Source: Hetaerina americana (Eukaryota > Arthropoda > Insecta > Odonata > Calopterygidae). Taken from it: 64,000 bases of DNA. Shown here one piece after another: positions 31,587 through 41,645 of this stretch (its first letter is position 1; every line of letters starts with the position of its first letter). The stretch is from positions 633,001 to 697,000 of the forward strand of contig JAKTNV010000064.1 of assembly GCA_022747635.1 (NCBI GenBank), written 5' to 3'. The position numbers and the translations under genes are program-made. Below the pieces are notes generated by a model. It saw only the letters and a program-made list of their open reading frames with translations. It was not told the DNA's origin and ran no database searches.

Positions 31587-33457
31587 TCATCATAGATTCC
31601 CTTAAGCCACCAGACAACCTTTCCCCCTCTGAGAGACAAGCTCTCAGACGTTTAACGTCAAATAAAGATATCATAATCACGACGGCGGACAAAGGGTCAT
31701 CCGTTGTCGTGCTAAACAAAGTAGACTATAACGCCGAGGCATTGCGCCAATTAAATGACATTTCCTGCTATGCCCCCCTGCCCCAAGACCCAAACCCTTC
31801 TTATCAAAAGGATATTCTCTCTTTTCTTTCCAATTTCGGTCCCAAAGAAGGTCTCTCCCCCACAGACATATCCATTCTTTCACCACCTAATCCTAAGACT
31901 CCCCATTTCTATTTGCTACCCAAAATACACAAAACCAATAACCCCGGACGCCCTATTGTCTCCAGCATCAACTCACCCACAGAACGAATCTCCGCATTAA
32001 TAGACCACCACCTTCAACCGATAGCCACTTCACTCCCTTCTTACATTAAAGACTCGCACCACTTTCTGGAACGTCTACACTCAATCCCAATTCCGCACAA
32101 CACAACCATTCTCATGGCCACGATAGACGTCACATCTCTGTACACCTCCATTCCCCACAAAGAAGGCTTAGAAGCCCTGAAACATTACCTCTCCCTACGA
32201 TCCACACCACACACCCCATCCACAGATTTCCTCCTCGAATTAAGCCAAATCGTTCTTACCAAAAATGCTTTTCAATTCAATGACAAAATATATTTACAAA
32301 TAAAAGGCACTGCAATGGGCACGCGTATGGCTCCTGCATACGCCAATCTTTTTATGGGTAAACTAGAACACGACTTTCTGCAACAAAAAACCCTAAAACC
32401 ACTTTTCTGGGCCCGCTATATCGATGATATTTTCCTCCTTTGGTCCCACGGACGCGAAACTTTATCCTCTTTCATTTCCTCTCTCAACTCCTCCTCCTCA
32501 GTTTCATTCACTTCTTCTATATCCGACTCGAATATTACCTTCCTAGATATCGACATTCACCTCCAAAACAATACGTTTCACACTTCAGTCCACATTAAAC
32601 CAACCAATAAGCAACAATATCTTCATTTCGACAGCTGCCATCCTCCTCACACAAAGCGCTCCATCCCATTCTCACTCTCTATCCGTGGCTTCCGTCTCTG
32701 CAACAACACCACCTCCCAACAGAAATACTTGGACCAGCTGCATGAATCCCTCAGAAAATGTGGGTACCCGGAAAAACTGCTAAACAGTAAAATCCTCAAA
32801 CCGTCAACACAATACACTCCCCTCCCCAAACCAAACCGCCCAAAATGCCCTAATCTTATCACCACTTTCTTCCCCGGTACCCACAAAATTAAACATCTAA
32901 TCCGTGACCTCTTCCCAATTATCAATAACACTCAGTCCACATCACTTTTATTCCCACACTGTCCCTCTGTTTCATTTAAACGCCCGTCGAACCTGCGAGA
33001 CATCTTTAAGTCCACAAATCCAATTTCAAGCACCCCCGTCTCTCCCCCGCCCCTATCCGCACCATGCAACCGCCCACGCTGCAAATGCTGTCATCTTTTA
33101 AGACCCTCCCCCTCACTCAGTACCAACTCCCAACCACTCGCCACCTGTACCTCAAAAAATATTATATATCGCCTCTCCTGTAACTTCTGCCCTGCCTTCT
33201 ACGTGGGCGAATGCACGACCGCACTTTCCCTCCGCATGAATAACCACCGTTATTCCACCAAATCCCCCACCTTTCTTAATTATCCCATCCCTACTCACAC
33301 CGCTTCCCACAACCAATCTTTTGACGACTGCTTCTCTGTTTCGGTGATTGAAATCCTTCCCAAATCTGCGAGTATAATAGAGGTGAGAACCCGCGAGATG
33401 GCGCATATCTGGGTGGCCCAATCATTCAAACCGCCCGGGCTGAACCAAGCCCACTGA
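31586..33457 (+). CDS. Penelope-like element protein: reverse transcriptase plus GIY-YIG endonuclease, N-terminally truncated
   Basis: An uninterrupted 623-codon frame with no internal stop. RT motifs in order: TTADKGSSVVVL (domain 1, residues 32-43), PHFYLLPKIHK (2a), GRPIVSS, ATIDVTSLYTSIPH (Asp at 32126), KGTAMGTRMAPAYANLFMG (32303-32359), RYIDDIFLLW (catalytic YIDD at 32417-32428), ITFLDIDIHL. A Cys cluster CNRPRCKCC follows, then the endonuclease with IIYRLSCNFCPAFYVGE (YVG at 33200) and a C-terminal EVRTREMAHIW. This RT/GIY-YIG order is diagnostic of endonuclease-bearing PLEs, which copy RNA at a nicked target. The usual N-terminal ~150-200 residues are missing, and the nearest in-frame ATG (31478) lies in SINE-B, so this copy is probably non-autonomous or expressed only by read-through. 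Confidence 0.9.
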
Positions 33458-33719
33458 ATGCATCAATTGGCTGCCTACATATCCCCCCCACCCCCTTGTT
33501 CATTTCCTATTGGTCCCTTTACCTCTCCTTCCCCCACCTCTCCCCCGCACATCCTCTCCGCTCTTCCCCGAGAACGCCATTCTGAAGACGACAGCCGTGC
33601 TGTCGAAACGTAAAATAACAAATTGTGAGTGTCCTTTCTTTGTGTCTCTATATTCTAAAAATCTACATCTGTGTTTTTATATATTTGTGTGTCGCCGATG
33701 AGCGTTCCATTTCGAAGAT
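33458..33719 (+). mobile_element. 3' tail of the PLE
   Basis: About 260 bp after the stop codon. The first 120 bp are C-rich and unremarkable. From 33578 the sequence is the 145-bp block also found alone at 6255-6109, with hammerhead-like core, ttgtgagtgtcc and the end cgaagatattata. (TA)n starts right after. PLEs of other animals carry hammerhead motifs in their terminal repeats (Cervera and de la Pena), which fits. Confidence 0.8.
33582..33612 (+). ncRNA. Hammerhead-ribozyme-like core in the PLE tail
   Basis: CTGAAGA (33582-33588), one extra C, stem II GACAG/CTGTC with 5-base loop ccgtg, GAAA (33605-33608), then CGTA. Stem III would be the 2-bp AC/GT pair with no loop, which in minimal hammerheads is thought to require dimers. 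H17 is A (33612). All invariant core bases are present. Stem I next to the core is only T-A, T-A and then weak. Cleavage is an inference. Confidence 0.6.
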
Positions 33720-33793
33720 ATTATATATATATATATATATATATACTCATTTATATAGAAATATACTATATATATATAGTATATACATATATA
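33720..33793. repeat. (TA)n and AT-rich repeat between PLE and mariner
   Basis: TA units with short interruptions (actcatttatatagaaata). The mariner at 33794 is inserted in this tract at a TA. Confidence 0.95.
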
Positions 33794-35131
33794 CTACATT
33801 GATCAAAAAGTTCCCGGAATCAAATCACCACCGTGTGGCGCTCCCATCGTTCCGATTTGAGTTCTGTTTTTTTTGTTAAATTGGTACATCTGTTGTTGAT
33901 ATTCCCTTTAAATCTTAGTGTCATAACTTGACATTTGCAAAAGTTACGTAGCCAAGAGTACATCTATCTCTGTGTGTGTTGGCGATTTTTTACAATTTCA
34001 GAAATGGATTTAAATTTGCAACAACGAACTTGTATTAAATTTTGCGTAAAAAACGGATTTAGTGGCGCACGGACGTTGTAAATGTTGGAAAAGTGTTTCG
34101 GCAACGATTCTCTAAAAAAAACGGTCGTTTACCAGTGGCACGAGCGGTTCAGAAGTGGTCGTGAGTCAATCGAAGATGATGAACGAAGTGGCAGACCATC
34201 GACATCGAAAGTCGGTGAAAAAATTGATAAAGTAAAAGAAATGTTGGTCAATAACCGCAAATTAACCATCAGAGAAATAGCGGAGGACTTGAACATTGCC
34301 TATGGATCCGCCCAAGACATTGTGGTTAATGATTTGGGTTTCCGTCGCTCCAGCAGCAAAGTTGGTGCCAAAAGACCTCAATTTCATGCAAAAAAGAGAC
34401 CGTGTTGACGTCGCAAAAGACATGATTTGCGAGGCTGAATCCGATCCCACATTCATCAAAAGGATCATTACTGGAGACGAGACGTGGGTTTTTGAGTACG
34501 ACACGCAATCCAGACATCAGGCAAGTGAATGGCGTTCACCAAATGAGCCGAGACCAAAAAAACCACGTCGTTTTCAGTCAAAAAAGAAGGCAATGCTGAC
34601 GGTTTTCATGGATTACAACGGTGTAGTGCATCATGAATTTTTGCCAGAAGGCCAGACAGTAAACAAAGAGTATTATTTGGGCGTTATGAGACGTTTGCGT
34701 GAAGCAATTCGCCGAAAGAGACCAGAAATGTGGGCAGAAAACTCGTGGATTTTGCACCATGATAACGCACCGTCGCACAGTGCTATCATTATTCGTAATT
34801 TTTTGACGAAAAATGCAACAAATACCATCCAACAGCCACCGAATTCACCTGATTTGGCTCCCTGTGACTTCTTTCTGTTCAATCGAGTTAAAAAACCATT
34901 ACGGGGAACGCGTTTTAGCAGCCGAGAGGAAGTAATGGAAAAATCGCAGGAAGCACTGATGGACATACCGAAAACCGAATATAAAAAATGTTTCGAGGAT
35001 TGGATCAAGCGCTGGCATAAGTGTGTTGCAGTCGATGGGGATTACTTTGAAGGGGACAATATAGATTTAGATGAATAAACTTGTATTTTTAATTTTCTGA
35101 ATAAATTCCGGGAAATTTTTGATCAAGGTAG
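33794..35131 (+). mobile_element. Mariner DNA transposon, full-length defective copy 1
   Basis: Length 1338 bp. Terminal inverted repeats: left ctacattgatcaaaaagttc, right read inward ctaccttgatcaaaaatttc. TA target duplications lie inside the surrounding TA repeat. It is one of two full-length copies, the other being 41646-42979 on the minus strand. They differ at only a few positions, so the family moved recently on the genome's time scale. Confidence 0.95.
34004..35078 (+). pseudogene. Mariner transposase (DD34D), broken by a stop and a frameshift
   Basis: Starts MDLNLQQRTCIKFCVKNGFS at 34004. Helix-turn-helix regions: VVYQWHERFRSGRES, DDERSGRPSTSK, LTIREIAEDLNIAYGS. Catalytic Asp residues sit in TGDETWVFEYD (34476), HHDNAPSHS (34761) and LAPCDFFLF (34866); the last two are separated by 34 residues, the mariner signature. 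The C-terminus is [10 protein letters not shown]. Two lesions: an in-frame TAA at 34079-34081, where copy 2 has a sense codon, and a frameshift near 34345-34360 where VAAKLVPKDLN should join the helix-turn-helix part. The length would be about 358 residues, normal for the family. Confidence 0.93.
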
Positions 35132-35158
35132 TATATATATAGATATATATATATATAG

Positions 35159-35208
<50 letters not shown>

Positions 35209-35269
35209 TATATAAATAAATATATACATATATATATACATATATATATACATATATATATACATATAT

Positions 35270-35362
<93 letters not shown>

Positions 35363-35371
35363 TATACATAC

Positions 35372-35418
<47 letters not shown>

Positions 35419-35443
35419 CATACATACATACATATATATATAT

Positions 35444-35494
<51 letters not shown>
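35132..35494. repeat. (TA)n / (CATA)n compound repeat
   Basis: About 360 bp of alternating TA and CATA blocks in roughly 60-100-bp higher-order modules. The mariner lies at its left edge. Confidence 0.97.
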
Positions 35495-36486
35495 AACTTC
35501 ACAATGTACACGTACCTACATTCACCGAAGAATTGATATGGGAATTCAACTTGAAGCAAATTTAAATTAGAGTTCGTTGGTGACTATCGCTAAGTGCACT
35601 AACAGAAGGAGCGAGGCCATGAAAATAGGATTGCAAGAGTGTAAGCCGATTAAAATCTCATTGAACTTCAAGTAATTACCAAACATATCGCTTATCTGTT
35701 ATTTGCACTAATACGTGGCAATCTGATTTTAATCGAGTATTTCTCTGCACCAGCAGATATTTCTCCGTGAATGCGAAACTATTTTGAAATATATATATGG
35801 ACACTGCAGCGCATTGACCATTTTTTGAAGCATTTCACTTTTTTTTTAGTTTTTGAACGTTTATTTCGGTAACTAACCCCTACGATGACGCCGGACGCCG
35901 GCTTTTCCTGTTGCGCGCAAATCCTTCACCGTCTCTTCTGGGGCGCGGGTGGTTGTTCAGGGCGACTCACTCTATTTCGACGCGGCCCGCTCCAATTGCC
36001 ATTTCCGGCAATAAACTCGAGTTCCCACCGCCGCTCCGCTGTTTAAGAGGGCCGGCAACCCGCTCGCTGACTCACTCGCTTCCCACCCCGTGCGCATATT
36101 ATTATATGTATCAGAGATTCCCCAGGGCGACGGAATCAATATCACAAACGAGGCAATGAAATGGCGACCACCGCGTCCCCTAGATGTAAATTCGACTCGG
36201 GGCAGCGGAGTGAACGAACGCGTCGTCCGACGACTTCCTTGAACATCCGCGGAGCGGGACGGGGGATAGGGGGGGAGTCCTCCCCCCGGACCGTTGGGAG
36301 GGACGACCGGCTTCGATCCCCTTCTTCCCAGAGTGAGTGGAGTTCACGGGAACATTGCTATGCGACGACTTGCAGAGAAAAATGAAAAGACGCCGCGGCC
36401 ACAGTTGAGAACACATTATCCAGTATAAAAACGCGCTGGGGAGAGAATAGGTACAAACGGTTGTCGATGCGGTCAATCACCGCGGT

Positions 36487-36540
36487 TGGGGTGAGCACCT
36501 TTTTCGGGGGCAGTTGGGGTGAGCACCTTGGTCGGGGGCA
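36487..36540. repeat. Two-copy tandem repeat of ~28 bp
   Basis: ttggggtgagcacc followed by tt-tcgggggca occurs twice in a row (36485-36512 and 36513-36540) with one or two changes. No function is evident. Confidence 0.75.
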
Positions 36541-37630
36541 TTTGTGAAGAAGTAGGAAAGGGTCCTCCCCGATTTCATCTCACCATTCCCTTTCTTCGCA
36601 ACCTGGCGCCTCATTGGTCCCCGAGGAGGAACCATCCCAATGACGGACGCCCTCCGGATCCATTGCTTCGCCAGCAATGGGGCGGGCACTCGTGTGGCGA
36701 TTGCAAAGGAAGGAAGGTGGGGTGAAATTATCCGTGGTTCAGACTGTTTAAGAACACAATGGTCAGTTGCAAATGACGTGTTATATGTTGGCTATTCATT
36801 AATCATAATGGCATTAGACCGCTCGTTTAAAATAGTTGGATCCACTCGTGGGCGAAGTGGTATTCACCCATCTTGAAGAAAGATAGAATGGAGATCAATT
36901 GTCAAGGGACAAATAACTTATTCCTATGTACCATGTCAAATTGAATCCTATCGTATGAAAGAGAATCTTAAATCGATGCACTTTGATGGGATGTACTCTT
37001 GGCCCTTTCCTCCATTCGAATTTACCAGAGGGATTTCAGTTCGTACGGATGGATATCATGGAATCGGCAGTGGAGCGCCGATGGCGGGGGCAGAGGGGGG
37101 GGGTGGATTGGGAAGTTTGCGCGGAGGACTGACCCGGCGGTAAGGGTCTAGGTGTGGGCGTGTCTTTGTGCCGGCCCCTCGAGGTGGTAGAGGGGAAGAG
37201 GGAGTTGGGGGAGGCGCACAGCAATGCAAATACAAAAGTGGAGATGAGAGGTGGGGAGGGGGAGGGGGGACGCCCGCGGAGGCGTAACCATTGCATGAAA
37301 TATTACGTCATAAAAGCCAACGACCCCATTCTTCCCTTCACACACCGCGCGTCCCATTCCCGGAGGATGCGGGCGAGCCCCCCTCCCCCACTCCACCACC
37401 CTCGCCAGCGACCTCTCCCCTTAATCTCTTGCAGAATACTAATCCAATGGCAAATGCATCACACAACATTCGCCTAGAGTGACGGCTTATTCTTCAGCTA
37501 CACGCCGCGAGGAGATTTTGCACATCTCAAGCATGCCAACACGATTGATTCCCTTGTTTGTCACGCGATGTTCTTTTCCCTGTTCTCATGTCAAACTTAT
37601 AACTAAATGAGAGATATCCAAAGAAGAAGA

Positions 37631-37669
37631 TTCATGGCACGCAAGGGTGTACCCTTTGCGTGCCATGAA
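37631..37669. repeat. 18-bp-arm palindrome
   Basis: ttcatggcacgcaagggt (37631-37648) pairs with accctttgcgtgccatgaa (37651-37669) with a single bulged base and a 2-base centre. Further out, ttctcatgtc (37577-37586) and gacatgagaa (37699-37708) also pair, so a larger interrupted hairpin is possible. Confidence 0.8.
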
Positions 37670-37830
37670 CCTCCTTAAGATGTTTTGCTCTGGGCTGGAC
37701 ATGAGAACAAAAAAGAATCATTGCGTGCCTCGAAGAAAGGGAGTTGTTAAGGCTTGACGAGTACTGCGACTGGACAACGCGGACGCAGGACACCGTTCGG
37801 AGTGCATCGTTTCACTTTAACCTGGATCTA

Positions 37831-38583
37831 CGAGGGTCATCCGGAAAGTAGTACCCGTTCGTGAAATAAAGACACAAAAGTAAATATTAACAAACATAAA
37901 AAATTTTATTTGAAAGAGGATACTTTAAACTACTTCTCAACATAATCTCCAAGCAAATTAAGGCATTTGTCATAACGTGTGACAAGTTTCTGTATTCCTG
38001 CTGCATAGTCCTTCGCCGCCAGCTCATTGAGATACGCGAGGGACCCATCTTGCACAAATTTTTGCATAATGCAGATGGTGTTTAACAATTTCATGAACAA
38101 TTGTTCGAGAAACATTGGGAAAATGCTCACAGATGTCATCAATTGTGACGCGCCGATCGTTCCTCACGAATTCGTCAACTGAGCTCACCAGTTGGTCTGT
38201 AATGACAGACGGTCTCTCCGAACGCTCATCGTCGTGTGTGTTCCCCCTCCCCATGTTGAAGTTGCGACACCACCGCCGAACAGACGACTCGTCCATTACA
38301 TTGTCTCCATACACCTCCTTTAATTGGCGATGAATATCACATGGGCGAACGTTTCTTGCATTGAGGAATTTAATCACTGCCCTCACTTCACAACTGGCGG
38401 CGTTCTCAATTTTTTTAAACATTGTAAACAATCACAGAAACAACACAGGCAATGCTAGCGTCACGCAACTTGGCTCAGAGAAGGCAGACAAGCCACTGAA
38501 GCTATCTGACCTCGTCCAGCGGCTACTCGCGTCGTCAGCACTTCATGCGGCACGAACGGGTACTACTTTCCGGATGACCCTCG
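37831..38583 (-). mobile_element. Internally deleted mariner (MITE-like), copy 2
   Basis: Length 753 bp with the same TIRs as 19920-20670 (cgagggtcatccggaaagta and its complement) and TA on both sides. Differences from copy 1 are few: a 2-3-base length change near the left end, the TIR change, and one Gly-to-Glu codon in ERSGRPS. The catalytic region is deleted in the same place, showing that both descend from one deleted ancestor. Confidence 0.93.
38024..38431 (-). pseudogene. Truncated mariner transposase, DNA-binding domain only
   Basis: 135 codons, identical to the protein at 20518-20111 except Glu for Gly in the DDERSGRPS motif, a residue usually Gly in mariners. The C-terminal scrap with TRYDKCLNLLGDYVEK follows in another frame. 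No catalytic Asp is present. Confidence 0.8.
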
Positions 38584-38585
38584 TA

Positions 38586-38960
38586 TGTATTATATTATTT
38601 CTTTCTGAACAGCATGGTTTGAACCAGCCTCTACACGTAACCCTCACTATTTAATAATCACCCATTCAAACCGCTCTTATTTTCTATTTCATCCAATCTT
38701 TTTATTCTTGTGAAACATTAATATTAAATTTTGAACTACGTATTTTAATTTGAATTTTTTTGAAAATCGAGAAACAATTTCAGTGGCATATTTGTCGGAA
38801 ATATGTCAACGATTGTGAAGTGACGTCTCACTTCAACTTGTGTTGTAGTGACGATTACCCTACAGTACGCTGAAGAGGGCTACTTTGTGGCCGAAATACG
38901 CGTATTCGTATTCACCCTTCTTATCCTCTCCTTTTTTACCTTTTACCCCTTCTTGACTTG
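38586..38960 (+). mobile_element. PLE 3'-end remnant of a third type, with near-complete hammerhead
   Basis: The tail of the open frame near 38605-38654 (EQHGLNQPLHVTLTI, then stop) resembles a PLE C-terminus (compare PPGLNQAH at 33440). About 210 bp later comes the hammerhead-like core, then a T/C-rich stretch. The ribozyme-like core is the main evidence; the coding similarity is slight. Confidence 0.5.
38864..38912 (+). ncRNA. Hammerhead-ribozyme-like RNA with all three stems
   Basis: Stem I: AGTACG (38864-38869) pairs with CGTATT (38907-38912), 6 bp including one G-U. Core CTGAAGA (38870-38876). One extra G, then stem II GGCTAC/GTGGCC (38878-38883 and 38887-38892) with loop TTT and one G-U. 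GAAA (38893-38896). Stem III ATA/TAT (38896-38898 and 38903-38905) with loop CGCG. The cleavage triplet is ATT, so cleavage is predicted after 38906. Every invariant core base is present. The only departure is the extra base between A9 and stem II. This is the best-folded candidate in the window. Confidence 0.7.
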
Positions 38961-39159
38961 TGGCGCTAGCCAACTTATTTCATTTTTACTTTGTTTAGAA
39001 AGGTAAACTGTTTACGGCTATTGGAGTTTCACATTTATTATATATTACTAGCCGTAAGAGCTCATTTCTATCAATATACAAGTGACTTTTTCCTGTTCCC
39101 CAAACTAAAAACGCTGTTCAAATGAAAAAGATATGCCACCTTTTCAGAGATAGAGAAAA

Positions 39160-39355
39160 TATCGACGGAGGGTCTAATGGGCATTCCAGAAGAAGCGTTT
39201 CAGGACTGTTTCAAAAAGTAAAAACACCGTCGGGATAAGTGTGTGCGTTGGGAATGAGACTAGCTTTGAAGGAGACCCTGGCCAAAGTATACGTGTGACC
39301 AGTGATGCATATTTTGTTGTAAAATAGTTTGGTAACCTTTTGAGCACACCTCGTA
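39160..39355 (+). mobile_element. Mariner 3'-end fragment
   Basis: Translation gives MGIPEEAFQDCFKK, a stop, then KHRRDKCVRWEMRLALKETL, which matches the mariner C-terminal block (IPEEAFQDCFKKWKHRWDKC type). The 3' end, ggtaaccttttgagcacacctcgta, looks like a mariner right terminus next to TA. The rest of the element is missing. Confidence 0.65.
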
Positions 39356-40079
39356 TGCACAAGTTAGGCTCTCGGGCCGGGTGCTAAGGGGTTTTGTACG
39401 GTATATAATATTTTGTCGTGTAAATAAAACTATAGATCTTAGGTATTTGTCAATTTTTCTTCCTGCAAGAGTATAATACTGCCTCATCACTAGTAACTTC
39501 GTTGCATGTGAATATCCACCCATTTTAACCTGCTTCCGTATTGGTTTTTTTCGGTGCAGTGAGAGAATTAATTACTCATAGTATAATATTCATCTTGTAC
39601 AAAACAGATATTGCGCGAACCGGATCCGGCCGACCCCTCCTTCGGACTCCCTCCGTGGGATCCCACCGTGACATGAGTAAGAGGAAGTATTGGAGTAGAG
39701 GTGCAAATGCTGTAAACCTAGCACCCCCTGCCACTTATCATTGCGAAAGCTCTCGGGGTAGTGTACATGTCTGTGCATATACGTAGGAGAAGACGGAGGG
39801 GAGCTCGGTACATATGGTGGTTGGCGAGTAGATTTTGGGAGTACTAGGCAAGGGAGTAAGACGTACCAAGGCAAAAGCATCCCTTCTTTTCGATAAATAT
39901 GTCTTATGTGGTAGCTAAGGTCGGTAAGTAAGGGTGGAATGAGAATGGCCTGAGAGAGGGTCGAAGGGAATTCTCAAAATCACTTATGCTTAGGTGTTTA
40001 CACCAAATGTTAACTGCATTGGAAAACATGTGAGATATATATGGAATAAATAACTATGCGAATACAATATACTATAGTT
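39356..40079. other. No recognised feature
   Basis: Mixed sequence between a mariner scrap and an RTE remnant. No domain or repeat is assigned. Confidence 0.4.
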
Positions 40080-40800
40080 CATGAGTTTTACGAGAAGGAG
40101 GCTGGCAAAACCGACGTTAAATTTGCAGGGTAAACCGTAGAGCAGGAAGATCAATTCTAATATCTTGGAGGTGTTTTGGACCAAGATTCTCCAATTAATA
40201 GGACATCGAAGATGACTTGCGGTAGCTAGAGACATTTTCACCAAGATGGGAATTCTTAGAGGACAGCGACGTTGGCATTCTAAGAAATTATAATTTAAGG
40301 ACTTAGTAAGAAGAAAAAGTGAAAATAGGGATATGGAGCGTGGGTATGTACGACGCGGAAACATGGCCATGGAAGCAGGATATCTAGGCAACGATTGTAG
40401 GCTTATGAATTGTGGTCGTGGAGAAGAATGGAGAAGGTGAAGTGGACCGATAGGAAAACAAACGAGGAAGTGCTGGGTATGGGGAAGGGGAGGAGAGGGG
40501 GTTGTCGGGAGAAACCCTAAGGAGGCAGGAAAGATGTATGCAGGGTATTCTGCTTGGCGATGGGATGTTGAAAATTGTGATGGAGGGAAGAATGGTAGTG
40601 GAGGAAAGAAGGAAGAAGTTTGGGTGGGAGTGGAAACGCCGAGAGAGGGCGATGGCGGAGCTGAAATGGAGGACCGAAGGGATAACGCAATGTGGGGGGA
40701 GGGAGGAAGGGAAGCGTCTGATTGGTGGGGAGGAAGGAGGGAAAACGGCTGAGGGAGAGAGAGAGGAGGAGGTCCAAACGGGGTGGAGAGCAAGTACTTA
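40080..40800 (+). mobile_element. Degenerate RTE-type LINE, 3' part
   Basis: In broken frames: aggaagatcaattctaatat (EDQF.YLG block), ggtgttttggaccaaga (VLDQ), tatgtacgacgcggaaacat (MYDAET block), gtggagaagaatggagaagg (VEKNGEG, originally WRRMEKV) and gaggaagtgctgggtatgg. This is the same order as 1710-2040, with many stops. There is no 3' AAT tail. Its frames of 72-106 codons are chance. Confidence 0.75.
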
Positions 40801-41645
40801 TTCGGGGAATCCATTATTTTGATTGGCAGAATCAATAAACGTGATTAAAATTGTAGTATCACGCATGCAATATGTACCATTTTTTGAGGATTTCGTATTC
40901 AAACAAAAGAACGGTTTGCAGTGACTAAACTAGGAAAACTAACATATAACGTAATGTATTTTACATATTTTACATTAATGAGAGAATCTAATTACGCATG
41001 CTTAAAATAGTGATGAGGTAAATCAAGGCAAGAGGCGAAGGCTGTTGGAGGGAGGGCATGGTGTTTGAAGGTGGGTCGTCCCGCCCACGCAAAGGGGGGG
41101 GGGGGTGAATGGGGGAGACACGGAGGGCTAATTCTTCCCCGCGAGCGCCCTCAATCCCCGCGCAAAAACACCCACTCACGCACACACTTGTCGCGAGAAG
41201 GGACGGAGGTGTGCGCAGAATAAAGCAAAGGGGGGGGGGTGCTGCCTCTTCCCAAATGTTCTCCCGGGCGCAGACCCCATCACGGGGACCCCTTCCGAGC
41301 AGCGGGGGGAGGGAGGGAAAGGGGTGGGGGCGTGCGCGCGCGAGACAGAGGTGAGAGAAGAGTGTGGGCGGAGGTGGTGAGTGAAATGCACCTGCAATGC
41401 GGCTCCCTCACACCGCGGCCCGCCCTCTTGCTCCTTCCCGCGGTGGGGGCCGAGCCTCCCGTGGAGCATAATTTAATGCCCCTCGACCATATGCACTTGT
41501 GGATTTATCGTATTTGTATACATATATTATACACGTGTATTTTTTTATTTAGAAACACAAACATAAAAACATAAAGATATAAATATATGTGTGCGTATGT
41601 ATGTGTGTATAAATAAATAAATATATATGCATATATATATATATA
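40801..41645. other. No recognised gene; GC-rich block 41050-41470
   Basis: AT-rich to 41000, then G- and C-rich with a poly-G run near 41095, then AT-rich ending in TA repeats at 41625-41645 where mariner copy 2 is inserted. Confidence 0.4.

Larger units (their letters stand above)
35495..37830. other. No recognised gene; GC-rich patches
   Basis: 36000-36330, 36560-36700 and 37070-37430 are GC-rich. No domain or element is recognised apart from a small tandem duplication at 36487 and a palindrome at 37631, listed separately. An MITE starts at 37831. Confidence 0.4.
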
